Shown piece by piece: positions 45,641 through 53,675 of a stretch of DNA of 64,000 nt. The notes under the pieces were generated by a model, which saw only the letters and a list, made by a program, of their open reading frames with translations, was not told the origin of the DNA and searched no databases. Within the stretch, counting starts at the first letter, position 1; each line of letters begins with the position of its first letter. The DNA comes from Verrucomicrobia bacterium 12-59-8 (lineage in GTDB: Bacteria; Verrucomicrobiota; Verrucomicrobiae; Verrucomicrobiales; Verrucomicrobiaceae), in contig NCCR01000033.1 of the NCBI GenBank assembly GCA_002279765.1, forward strand, positions 1-64,000, written 5' to 3'. Position numbers and translations under genes: made by a program.

Positions 45641-45780
45641 GTATTTGGTATCTAAGGTGCCTGTCTTCCGCACGTTTTGGGGGCAAAACGCTCAGCCACA
45701 AGGGCTGATCCGGTCGAATGGGCTTCGGTTTAAACCCCTTGGCCTGACCAACATGGCCCGACAAAAGGGGCGCGATGTTA
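45641..45780 (-). promoter_or_regulatory. Structured 5' leader of rpsB, candidate autoregulatory RNA
   Basis: Three potential hairpins lie within 110 bases upstream of the rpsB start. CGTTTTG/CAAAACG (45673-45679 with 45684-45690) is a perfect 7-base stem with a four-base loop. TCAGCC/GGCTGA is at 45692-45697 with 45703-45708. A longer imperfect hairpin pairs CCCCTTGGCC (45735-45744) with GGCC...AAGGGG (45755-45780). Ribosomal protein operons are often controlled by binding of the protein to such leaders. I infer a possible S2-responsive element; no known leader consensus was matched. Confidence 0.4.
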
Positions 45781-45899
45781 CCGGCATCCCCTGCGACGGC
45801 AAGCGGTTTTTCTCCTGCGGAATCGTCACATAAAGGTGATTCCCCACCCTGCCATGCCGAGAGTCACTCTTTGCAGTAGGCCTGAACCTATGCCTATAA
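45781..45899. other. Intergenic segment upstream of rpsB, promoter not resolved
   Basis: The rpsB-tsf promoter should lie here on the minus strand, but I cannot pick out a -35/-10 pair. A plus-strand TATAAT at 45894-45899 points into the antisense strand of the pseudouridine synthase gene and is probably chance. Confidence 0.3.
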
Positions 45900-46766
45900 T
45901 CAAATCAGCTTTGCCAGCGCGTCCGGCAACGGCAGAACAAAGTCCATTTTTTCCTCGGTATCGGGGTGGATGAAATGGAGTTCGCTGGAATGCAGACCCA
46001 GACGTCTGGCGGGGTCGGTGGTGGCGCCGTAGGGCTTATCGCCGACGATGGGGTGGCCCATGTCGGAGAGATGGACGCGGATTTGATGGCGGCGGCCGGT
46101 TTCGAGCTTCAGTTCGACGAGCGTGGTGTGATGCGTGCGCTTGAGCACTTTGAAGTGGGTGATGGCCTCGCGGGTGTCTTCATCCGGCGGGACGCTGCGG
46201 ACGCGGAGGGAAAACTCTTCATTGAGATGGCAGCGCAGGGTGCCGGAATCGCGCTTGATCACGCCTTCGGCGATGGCGAGGTAGGTTTTGTCAAAGCGAT
46301 GCCAGTTCTGCTGCAGGATGCGCTTGAAGGGCTCGGTTTTGGCGAAGACGATGAGGCCGGAGGTGTCGCGGTCAAGGCGGTGGACGATCCAGACGCGATT
46401 GCGGACATCGGTGCCGCGCACATGGTCGGTAAGTGCGGCATAGGCGGTGCGGCCGTTACCGGAATCCGTGGCCACGGTGAGCCAGCCGGCGCCTTTGTTC
46501 AGCACGATGATGGCCTCGTCTTCATACACGATGCTGAGACCGGCGGGCATGGGCTTCACGTCGGCACGTGGGGCGCGCTCCACTTTGATGGTGATCTTGT
46601 CGCCGGGCTTGAGCTTGTGGTCGTGGCGGGTGACGGCGTGGTCATTCACTCGAACGCTGCCATATTTGAGCCACTGCTTGAGGCGGGTGCGCTTCATGTC
46701 CGGCCAGCTCTCGAAGAGAAAAGGCAGAAGTTCGGCGGTGACGGTGACGGTGCGTTGCTCGGGCAT
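45900..46766 (-). CDS. RluA-family pseudouridine synthase
   Basis: 288 residues. An N-terminal S4-like RNA-binding region (K-R-T-R-L-K-Q-W-L-K-Y-G-S-V-R-V-N) is followed by the catalytic domain with the signature V-H-R-L-D-R-D-T-S-G-L-I-V-F-A-K (catalytic Asp132) and the C-terminal G-R-R-H-Q-I-R-V-H-L. It isomerises specific uridines in 23S rRNA and/or tRNA; the family member (RluA, C or D type) cannot be set without alignment. It is divergent from the small cytochrome c gene, and its promoter should lie in the roughly 85-base gap between the two. Confidence 0.93.
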   Translation of the reverse strand: MPEQRTVTVTAELLPFLFESWPDMKRTRLKQWLKYGSVRVNDHAVTRHDHKLKPGDKITIKVERAPRADVKPMPAGLSIVYEDEAIIVLNKGAGWLTVATDSGNGRTAYAALTDHVRGTDVRNRVWIVHRLDRDTSGLIVFAKTEPFKRILQQNWHRFDKTYLAIAEGVIKRDSGTLRCHLNEEFSLRVRSVPPDEDTREAITHFKVLKRTHHTTLVELKLETGRRHQIRVHLSDMGHPIVGDKPYGATTDPARRLGLHSSELHFIHPDTEEKMDFVLPLPDALAKLI

Positions 46767-46850
46767 GAGGTCTCATGCCACGGAAAAAAGATGCTGGCTA
46801 AGGAAAAGCGGGATGGCACGTTTCTGCTGGGTTCAAAAAACGCGCCCCCC

Positions 46851-47423
46851 ATGTTCCTGCTTCGCTCCTCCCTGATCGTTTCACTTCTTTCTGCCTCCTC
46901 CGCTTTTGCAGCGGATTTCAGGAAGGACATCCAGCCCATTCTGGAGCGGAACTGTTATGAGTGCCACAGCCTGAAAACCGGGAAAAAGAAGGCCGGGTTC
47001 GTGTTCGACGACTTGTCCGTTTTCAAGCAGGACATCGCCGACAACGATGTGGCGCAGATCCGGCCCGGCAAGCCGGGCGAAAGCCATTTCCTGGAAATCC
47101 TCGTCAGCGACGGCAAGAACCACATGCCGCCCAATGAAAACCTCTCGGGTCCAGAGATCAAAAAGATCACGGAATGGATCACCGAAGGGGCCAGCTTTGA
47201 AAAAGACGCGCCGAAACTGGCTCCGATGGCTGCGAAAAAATCGCTGCCACCGATCATGAGCTGGACGAATATGGACGGTAAAACGATCAAGGCGGGGTTT
47301 GTGCGGCTGGACGGTGAGAACGTGGTGCTGAAGATGCCGCTGAACGCCGCCGAGGTGCCCTACCCGCTGGCGAAGCTGTCCGAGGCCAGTCAGAAGCTGG
47401 CGCGTGATTGTGCAGCGCCTTGA
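46851..47423 (+). CDS. Small secreted planctomycete-type cytochrome c
   Basis: 190 residues. ATG at 46851 opens a signal peptide (M-F-L-L-R-S-S-L-I-V-S-L-L-S-A-S-S-A-F-A) with an A-F-A cleavage site. The heme motif C-Y-E-C-H is at 35-39, then H-M-P-P-N with a likely distal Met. A second half of about 60 residues (I-M-S-W-T-N-M-D-G-K-T-I) resembles the small SH3-like accessory region found in some PVC proteins. An in-frame extension upstream to 45966 is antisense to the pseudouridine synthase gene and is not real. It converges with the YkgJ gene, 2 bases between stops. Confidence 0.85.
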   Translation: MFLLRSSLIVSLLSASSAFAADFRKDIQPILERNCYECHSLKTGKKKAGFVFDDLSVFKQDIADNDVAQIRPGKPGESHFLEILVSDGKNHMPPNENLSGPEIKKITEWITEGASFEKDAPKLAPMAAKKSLPPIMSWTNMDGKTIKAGFVRLDGENVVLKMPLNAAEVPYPLAKLSEASQKLARDCAAP

Positions 47424-47425
47424 GG

Positions 47426-47857
47426 TCACATTTCCGCCAGCGCGTCACTCACGGCGGCTTCGAGGGGGCGTGAGCCGCTGCCGCCGAGACGTTCGTCGAG
47501 AGCTTCGAGACGCTGGATGAGATCCGCGACGTGCTTCCTTGGGTACATGCCTCCGGCCTCGGCACAAAAGTGGGTGCGACAGCCAAAGGGGCGGTTTTTA
47601 TAAATGGTGCAGCGGCCATCTCTGCCCAGCAGCGGGCAGGCACCGTCGGGATGGGGTTTGAGCGCCTTGCGCCCGCTGGCGCGGACGCCCTGGGCTGCGT
47701 ATAAGGCCTCCCCACGGGTGAGCATCGGTGTGTGGCCTGCCAGCCTGAAGTGACAGCAGCGGGTGCGCATTTCGCACTGGCGGGGCAGAGGCCGACGCTC
47801 CAGTTCGGTATAAATCGCCTCTATTTCGCGGCGGTGGTCTGGCTTCGAAGGTTTCAT
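47426..47857 (-). CDS. YkgJ-family cysteine-cluster protein
   Basis: 143 residues from the start at 47857; a longer N-terminus to 47995 is possible but not typical. Seven cysteines match the CxxCxxxxCC-type zinc/iron cluster family. The visible ones are C28, C34-C35 (M-R-T-R-C-C-H-F), C74 (D-G-A-C-P-L-L), C83 (G-R-C-T-I-Y), C93 (F-G-C-R) and C98. The family probably binds a metal or Fe-S cluster; its biochemical role is not established. Confidence 0.82.
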   Translation of the reverse strand: MKPSKPDHRREIEAIYTELERRPLPRQCEMRTRCCHFRLAGHTPMLTRGEALYAAQGVRASGRKALKPHPDGACPLLGRDGRCTIYKNRPFGCRTHFCAEAGGMYPRKHVADLIQRLEALDERLGGSGSRPLEAAVSDALAEM

Positions 47858-48036
47858 GCAGTGTGCATTCAGCATGGCTGTGCTGGCTTTTGTGGCACGC
47901 GATTTTTGCAAAGCGTCATTTTGAGATTTGAGATTTCCCATTCCGCCCCCATCGTACGAGCTCGTGATGTCGCCCCAGTCCAGTTTCCGCGTCATCCGAG
48001 GTCAACCACCATCCCCTAGAGACATCTGAAGCACGC

Positions 48037-49428
48037 ATGAGTCTGCCCGAAATTGCCGGACATGAATTGCAGGACCTGGTCGGCAGCGGGCGGTGTGGAG
48101 CCGTGTATCGGGCAGTGTCCACCAACGGCAAAGCCTGTGCGGTGAAGGTGTTCAGTTCGATGGCGATCAACCGCAAGGCGCTGGCCACCGCCTTTCGCGC
48201 CCTGCAGCAGATGCCGCATCATCGCGGCGTGCTGCCGGTGGAGAACTACAGTTTTGACAGAACACCCTACTTCTGCGTGATGCCACTGGTCGGGGTGATG
48301 ACCAAAGACAGCCATGGCCGCCGTCAATGGCAGACGCCGACGCTGGAATCCGCCTGCAACGGCCTGCCACCGGAGCAGGCCTGGCGTCACATCTATGAGG
48401 TCGCTGATGCGCTCTCCTGGCTGCACAAGCACGGCATCCCGCATGGCAACCTGCGCCCGTCGAACATCCTGCTGGAGGACGACGCGGAATCCTCGATCCG
48501 TCTCACTGACATCGCGCAAGGCTGGGTGGGAGGCATTCACCACCTGGAACTGACGGATCACTTTGTGCATCTCTGCCCGGAACAGGCGGAAAACCCGGAT
48601 GGTGTGTTCGCCGGCTATGGGCCGTCGTGGGATGTGTACAGCTTTGGTGTGCTGGCGTACCGCCTGCTTAACGGCACCCTGCCACGCGGTGCTGAGATGT
48701 GGGAGAGCGAGGTCGAACGCGCCCGGCAGCAGGCGGCCTCAGGACTGGCGGTACAGGTGGACAGCAATGCGCTGCTGGCCGCCGTGAAAGCGCAGCCGAA
48801 GATCTACTGGCCCCAGGCGGCGCAGTCCAAGTGGGAGGAGCGCCGCCGCAACATCATCGAGCGAGCCTTGGATTTAAACCCGGTCGCGCGCTGGGCGGAC
48901 ATGCGCGAGATTGTGCGTGAGTTTGAGGTGCTGGAAAGCGACTACCTGCTCGAAGAATCACGTGAACAGACCGTTCGCGAGCGTCAGAAGCAGGCAAAGA
49001 AGGTGCTGACGTGGCAGACCACCGCCATCTCTCTGCTGGTCATTTTCGTGCTCTGCTTTGTTTACGCCTTCAAAACCCAGCGAAACCTGAACAAGGCGGA
49101 GAACACCATCTCCAACATCAACGGGGTGCATCAAATGGAAAGTGATGCGCTCAACGGCCGCATCGACTCCCTGATCGGTGAGCGCGATGTGGCCCGCAGT
49201 GCCAAGGCGGTGGCGGATCAAAATCTGCAGAACTCGCAGAACGCGGTGGACCAATTCCTCACGCAACTGCTGCAGACGCCCACGGGCAATGAGATGGAGG
49301 CGGGCTTTCAGAAGGAGCAGCTCAAAGATGCGCTGGCCTACTGCATGCGGGGCCTGCCGGCGCTGCCAGTTGCACCTCAAGCTGCGGAACACGACGCAGG
49401 CGGTGGTTTACCTCACAAAGGCGCGTGA
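48037..49428 (+). CDS. Membrane-anchored Ser/Thr pseudokinase, N-terminal part (frame broken at about 49.36 kb)
   Basis: Kinase-like domain at residues 7-300. The glycine loop is V-G-S-G-R-C-G-A-V-Y and the ATP lysine is K37 (A-V-K-V-F). The catalytic loop reads P-H-G-N-L-R-P-S-N, with Asn138 in place of the catalytic Asp, and D-F-G is replaced by D158-I-A. P-E-Q (181-183) and S-W-D-V-Y-S-F-G-V (197-205) are intact. This is a probable pseudokinase. A transmembrane helix lies at about 328-346 (T-T-A-I-S-L-L-V-I-F-V-L-C-F-V-Y-A-F), then a coiled-coil stretch (I-S-N-I-N-G-V-H-Q-M). The last roughly 20 residues are out of the natural frame; the true protein should continue into the next entry. 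Confidence 0.78.
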   Translation: MSLPEIAGHELQDLVGSGRCGAVYRAVSTNGKACAVKVFSSMAINRKALATAFRALQQMPHHRGVLPVENYSFDRTPYFCVMPLVGVMTKDSHGRRQWQTPTLESACNGLPPEQAWRHIYEVADALSWLHKHGIPHGNLRPSNILLEDDAESSIRLTDIAQGWVGGIHHLELTDHFVHLCPEQAENPDGVFAGYGPSWDVYSFGVLAYRLLNGTLPRGAEMWESEVERARQQAASGLAVQVDSNALLAAVKAQPKIYWPQAAQSKWEERRRNIIERALDLNPVARWADMREIVREFEVLESDYLLEESREQTVRERQKQAKKVLTWQTTAISLLVIFVLCFVYAFKTQRNLNKAENTISNINGVHQMESDALNGRIDSLIGERDVARSAKAVADQNLQNSQNAVDQFLTQLLQTPTGNEMEAGFQKEQLKDALAYCMRGLPALPVAPQAAEHDAGGGLPHKGA

Positions 49429-50566
49429 TCAGGCTGCCGAATTGATCAGCAAGGGAGTCGGCGAAGGAGCCCAGATCGCGCTCTATCAGCAGTGGCTGGG
49501 CCGCTACAGCCTGCTCCTCTCCGACATTCGTGGACGCGAAGGCCGCCATGTGGAGTCTCTCACCCTGCTTAAGGAGGCCACGGTCAATCTCGACAAGGGC
49601 TTGGCCGCTGATCCGAAAAACCGCCTCGCGCGGAATGAATGCGCCCGTGCCTGGCTCGAATACGGCCTGCGCACGCTGCGCAACGGTGATGTGGCCGACT
49701 CCGAGCAGGCGCTGGCGCGTGTGCCGACGATTCTCGACGCCAAGCTGATCGGGCACGACTTGATCAACGACGAGAAATTCATCCTGGCACGCGCCAAGTT
49801 TGCCAAAGGCATCAGCCAGCGTGATGCGGGCAAGGTCGAGGAGGCGCTCAACACGCTGATTGATTCCGTGAAGGACATGGGCGAGCTCGTACTAGGCAGC
49901 AGCCCGCGCAATCAGGACCAGGCCCTGCTGCTGGCCGAAGCCTACACCGAGCTGGCGGAGCTGATCGGGCGTCATTTCAGCGGTTCGGATGCCAAGGAGG
50001 CGCACAACCAGGCCGTCCCGATCCTGCTCGAACTCAACCGGCTGCTGCCAGAGTGGGCCGAGGTGAAGTACCTGCTCGCCCGCAACTACGGTGCCCTTGC
50101 TTCGCTCGCGCGCGATGCAGGCAACCCGGCTGAGGCAAGCAAGAAGAAGCAGGACGCCATCGAACTGGTGAATGAAGTCCTGGCGGACAACCAGGACAAT
50201 GCACGCTATGGCTTTTTGCTTGCCAAACTGCGTGGTGAATACGCCGAACTGCTCGCTGACAGCGGCAAGACTACCGCCGCCATTCCGATTGCGAAACAAG
50301 CGGTGGAATCGCTCGAAGCACTTATTCAGGCGCAGCCTGCCAATGACAAGCTCACCCCGGAGCGACGCATGTGGGCCAGCCAGCTCGCGCAGCTTTATGG
50401 CTCGCTGGGCCACACCAGCGAGAGCGCCGGCAAGAAGGCCGAGGCCAAGGCAGCCTTTGCCAACGCCGTGGCCATCTGGGAAAAACTTGCCGCCGCCATC
50501 GCCAATGATGAGGCCATTCAGACAGGTCTCAACTGGAGCAGGGGCCGTCTCGCGAAGTTGAAATGA
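49367..50566 (+). pseudogene. C-terminal helical-repeat (TPR-like) part of the same protein, in the +1 frame
   Basis: The frame beginning Q-L-H-L-K-L-R-N-T-T-Q-A-V-V-Y-L runs without a stop to 50566 and encodes about 400 residues of amphipathic alpha-helical pairs rich in Ala/Leu/Glu, like TPR units (for example A-L-L-L-A-E-A-Y-T-E-L-A-E-L-I). It matches the expected extracytoplasmic part of the kinase protein upstream. The frame change lies between about 49345 and 49385. One extra base, or two lost, would explain it. It may be an assembly error, since both halves have normal codon use. The stop overlaps sufE by ATGA. Confidence 0.7.
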
Positions 50567-50988
50567 GCCTTGATGAAAAACAGCAGTCGCTCATCGACGA
50601 CCTGAACATCATCCACGATCCGCATGAGCGCCTGAACGCGGTCGTCTCGCGTGGGCATGTGCTGAAGCTGGAGGATGCGCACAAGGTCGAAGCGAACCTG
50701 GTGCCGGGCTGTGTGTCCCGCGTGTGGCTGCATGGTGAACTTGTCGAAAGGCGCACGCGTTTTATCTGCGATGCGGAATCGCCGATGGTCAAGGGACTCG
50801 CCGCGCTGCTGTGCGAGTTGTACAGCGATGCTGATCCTGCCGAAGCCGCCGTGGTGGAACCTCGTGTGTGGGAAGCCTGTGGATTTACTAAAATGCTTTC
50901 TCCCACGCGCTTGAATGGCCTGGCCAACATGCGCCACGGGATACGAGCCATGGCGAGCCAGTTCATCACTTCAAACTCGTCCCACTGA
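50563..50988 (+). CDS. sufE: SufE-family cysteine desulfuration protein
   Basis: A 141-residue sulfur-accepting partner of cysteine desulfurases. The active-site Cys50 is in L-V-P-G-C-V-S-R-V-W, the family hallmark. The length is standard for SufE and there is no signal peptide. No sufS or sufBCD genes are nearby. It is coupled by ATGA to the preceding pseudokinase/TPR gene and lies two bases before the GNAT gene, so the three form a transcription unit. Confidence 0.88.
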   Translation: MSLDEKQQSLIDDLNIIHDPHERLNAVVSRGHVLKLEDAHKVEANLVPGCVSRVWLHGELVERRTRFICDAESPMVKGLAALLCELYSDADPAEAAVVEPRVWEACGFTKMLSPTRLNGLANMRHGIRAMASQFITSNSSH

Positions 50989-50990
50989 TC

Positions 50991-51590
50991 ATGCTTCGTT
51001 TGCAAAACTTCCATGATTCTGAACTGGCACCGCATCTCGATGCGCTGGGAGAACTGCGTATCGCAGTGTTTCGCGAGTATCCCTATCTGTATGTCGGCAC
51101 TCTGGAAAATGAGCGCGATTACCTGGGCACCTACCTGAGATCCAACGGGAGCTTGGTGGTGCTGGTGTTTGATGATGACCGAGTGGTGGGCGCGACCACC
51201 TGCCTGCCTATGGTGGATGAAGGACCGGAATTTCAGCAGGCGTTTGTGCATGCTGGCCATGACCTAAGGAGCATTTGCTACTTCGGCGAATCGATCCTGC
51301 TGCCGGAATACCGTGGCCGGGGCATCGGCAAGGAGTTCTTTGTGCGGCGTGAAGCGCATGTTCGCAAGCTGGGCATGAAACTCAGCACCTTCTGCGCGGT
51401 GGATCGTCCAGCCGATCATCCACTGTGTCCGCAGGGTTATCGCCCACTCAATGAATTTTGGCACAGCCAGGGCTATGAGAAGCGCCCAGAACTGCAGGCC
51501 ACCTTTGTCTGGCAGGAGATTGGCGAAGAAACCGAGTCACCGAAGACGCTGACGTTTTGGACGAAGAAATGGAAAGAGGCCAAAGCTTAG
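50991..51590 (+). CDS. GNAT-family N-acetyltransferase
   Basis: 199 residues. The acetyl-CoA-binding motif A is I-L-L-P-E-Y-R-G-R-G-I-G-K-E-F-F, followed by motif-B-like elements. The substrate is unknown. It begins two bases after the sufE stop. No signal peptide. Confidence 0.85.
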   Translation: MLRLQNFHDSELAPHLDALGELRIAVFREYPYLYVGTLENERDYLGTYLRSNGSLVVLVFDDDRVVGATTCLPMVDEGPEFQQAFVHAGHDLRSICYFGESILLPEYRGRGIGKEFFVRREAHVRKLGMKLSTFCAVDRPADHPLCPQGYRPLNEFWHSQGYEKRPELQATFVWQEIGEETESPKTLTFWTKKWKEAKA

Positions 51591-51639
51591 CCGACGATCT
51601 TCGAACAATGGCTCAAGCTGCTGCAGATGCCGAGAGACC

Positions 51640-52122
51640 TTACTTCCCTTTCCACTCGCAGATGTAGCCGACAATGGGCAGGGTGGCATAGGCGTCCCAT
51701 TCTTTGGCGGAGTCCGCCCAACGACCATTGGGAGATGTCCGAAGATAATTTTCTTTACCGTTGTCATTACTCGGCTCCGCAGGCTCCCACATGGAATAGG
51801 TCATCTCCTGGCCATCCACCCAGACCCATTTACCCTCCACTTTTTCATCGGTGGCACCGAGCCATACCCGCAGCTTGGTGAGGGATTTAATGAATACAGC
51901 GGTGACTTCATCATGCGCCACAGCGAGCTGACCGCCGTGCTGTTTGCAGCGGGATTGCGCCACTGCCCAGTTCGCCTTCTCCAAGACAACCGCGTACCAC
52001 TTCCCATTGAAGTACTTCGCATCCCTCGGCAATCCGAGCGGCGGCTTGGGCGCTGCGGCGGGCTGCTGCGCGGGTGCGTACAGTGAGAGCAGAAGGGTGG
52101 CAAGAACGATTGAACGGTTCAT
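51640..52122 (-). CDS. Secreted C-type lectin domain protein
   Basis: 160 residues with an N-terminal signal peptide (M-N-R-S-I-V-L-A-T-L-L-L-S-L). The remainder is one C-type lectin fold: C-K-Q-H-G-G-Q-L-A near 60, V-W-L-G-A-T-D, G-K-W-V-W-V-D-G, W-E-P-A-E-P-S-N-D-N and Y-I-C-E-W-K-G at the end. The E-P-S and W-N-D-like positions suggest calcium or sugar binding, though some canonical ligands vary. It probably binds surface or extracellular carbohydrate. Confidence 0.83.
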   Translation of the reverse strand: MNRSIVLATLLLSLYAPAQQPAAAPKPPLGLPRDAKYFNGKWYAVVLEKANWAVAQSRCKQHGGQLAVAHDEVTAVFIKSLTKLRVWLGATDEKVEGKWVWVDGQEMTYSMWEPAEPSNDNGKENYLRTSPNGRWADSAKEWDAYATLPIVGYICEWKGK

Positions 52123-52152
52123 TGTTATGAATCAACTCTGATCATGGCCGTC

Positions 52153-52695
52153 TTACAAGCGTGGCGGAAAAGTGAACTGCCAGTTCCGCAGATCGTCGCC
52201 ATTCCCAGATTCGTCACGTTCATTGGGGCCGTCTGACCAGATCACGAAAGAGCGCTTCACGGCCATTCCTCCAGGATGCACGAAGCCGTCTCCATCGTGC
52301 TCAAAATAGAAATGATAAAGCCGGTCCCACCCGTCTCGTTGTTCACCCGCAGGAAGACTCCAAAAAACAATACCGTCAGTATTCTGGCGTCCCGTCCCAG
52401 GACTGACGCCGTGCAATTCGTGCCCCAGCGTGATGCTGAACTGATATTCACGAGCGGGACTGTTCAACGGCAGTTTTTGATAATGCTCTTGGAAGCGTTC
52501 CAGAGCTTTTGTCGCTGCAGCAAGATCGCTCTTGGTCCGTGCAATTCGGAACGTCTCAAATACAGGCCATGAGGGCAGCCGGTGGGCCGGAAACCTGCTA
52601 TAGCGCTGCGAATACCATCTCCAGGCACCTGCCAAGCAGGTGAAGATGAGAACCAAGGCAAAGAACAGACTGATTCTCCTGGTCAATGACTTCAT
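52153..52695 (-). CDS. Membrane-anchored protein with type II secretion pseudopilin-like C-terminus
   Basis: 180 residues. One N-terminal transmembrane helix (I-S-L-F-F-A-L-V-L-I-F-T-C-L-A-G-A-W) is followed by a short helical part. The C-terminal half contains D-G-W-D-R-L-Y-H-F-Y-F-E-H-D-G-D-G and ends F-V-I-W-S-D-G-P-N-E-R-D-E-S-G-N-G-D-D. The S-D-G-P-x-x-x-x-x-T/G-D-D pattern is typical of the calcium-binding C-terminus of GspG-like pseudopilins. A classic prepilin GFTLIE leader is not seen, so the processing is unclear. Its closest neighbour is the ROK gene. Confidence 0.6.
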   Translation of the reverse strand: MKSLTRRISLFFALVLIFTCLAGAWRWYSQRYSRFPAHRLPSWPVFETFRIARTKSDLAAATKALERFQEHYQKLPLNSPAREYQFSITLGHELHGVSPGTGRQNTDGIVFWSLPAGEQRDGWDRLYHFYFEHDGDGFVHPGGMAVKRSFVIWSDGPNERDESGNGDDLRNWQFTFPPRL

Positions 52696-52727
52696 TCACA
52701 CCACGGTGTCAGATCTGGGTTTCAATC

Positions 52728-53675
52728 TCAAGCCAAAGGAGCAGACGCAGCACCCTTTGTATGCCGGTCCAGCTCAATCTTGCCGAGCGCCAGTGCGCCG
52801 AGCAGCCCTGAGCGAGCGCCCAGACCGGGAGCGACGATGAAGTCGTCGAGATTGCGGCCGAGTTCGGGTACGCGGAGGTAACCGTTGTTGAGCCGATGGA
52901 GCTGGCCGCGAATAAGCGGCAGGATGTGCTCCTGACTCATGACGCCGCCGCCGAGGATGATGCGCTTGGGGGAAATGCTGAGGGTGAGATTCATGAGCGC
53001 GTGGGCCATGACATCAGCGACCTCTTCCCATGCTGGATGGTCGGGCGGCAGGGCGTCCGCCTTGACACCCCAGCGAGAGGCGAGGGAGGTGCCGCTGATG
53101 TAGCCTTCGACGCAGCTTTTATGAAACGGGCAGTGGCAGTCCTGCTGCATCGCCGAAGAGTTATGCGGTGGTGGCACCAGAAGGTGCCCAATCTCCGGGT
53201 GCAGCATGCCATGGAGGAGCTGGCCATTGATGAGGACGCCACCACCGACGCCGGTGCCGACGGTGATGTAGATGAGCGGGTCCGTATCCTGCCCGGCACC
53301 CCAGAGATATTCACCGAGCACGGCGGCATTCACATCAGTGTCCCAGGCGATGGGCACATGGTAGCGGTCGTGCAGCTTGGACACGATATTGGTGAACTGC
53401 CAGCCGGGCTTTGGCGTGGTGGTGATGTAGCCGTAGGTCTCGCTTTTTCTGTCGAGATCGATCGGGCCGAAAGAACCGATGCCAATCGCAGCGATGGAGC
53501 CGTGCTTCGACTTGGCCATCGACAGGAAGCGGGTCACTCCAGAAAGTGTTTCCTCCGGTGTCGTGGTGGCGATGCGCGTGACATCGCGCATATCGTGAGG
53601 GCCGGTGCCGACCGCGCAGACGAACTTGGTGCCGCCAGCCTCAATCGCGGCGATGAGAGGCAGTTCTTCGCTCAT
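52728..53675 (-). CDS. ROK-family sugar kinase (fructokinase-like)
   Basis: 315 residues. ATP-binding G-G-T-K at 14-17, the catalytic D-T-D-V-N-A-A region, V-G-T-G-V-G-G-G, and the zinc motif H-P-E-I-G-H followed by D-C-H-C-P-F-H-K-S-C-V-E-G. The H/C-x-C-x4-C layout is typical of fructokinase/mannokinase ROK proteins. It phosphorylates a hexose, most likely fructose, glucose or mannose. The start overlaps the metF stop by ATGA. Confidence 0.88.
   Translation of the reverse strand: MSEELPLIAAIEAGGTKFVCAVGTGPHDMRDVTRIATTTPEETLSGVTRFLSMAKSKHGSIAAIGIGSFGPIDLDRKSETYGYITTTPKPGWQFTNIVSKLHDRYHVPIAWDTDVNAAVLGEYLWGAGQDTDPLIYITVGTGVGGGVLINGQLLHGMLHPEIGHLLVPPPHNSSAMQQDCHCPFHKSCVEGYISGTSLASRWGVKADALPPDHPAWEEVADVMAHALMNLTLSISPKRIILGGGVMSQEHILPLIRGQLHRLNNGYLRVPELGRNLDDFIVAPGLGARSGLLGALALGKIELDRHTKGAASAPLA

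Noticed and set aside
45894..45899. TATAAT on the plus strand
   Set aside because: It points into the antisense strand of the pseudouridine synthase gene, and no suitable -35 at 17 bases is present.
45966..46850. Long in-frame extension upstream of the small cytochrome c
   Set aside because: It is antisense to the pseudouridine synthase gene; the signal peptide at 46851 marks the true start.
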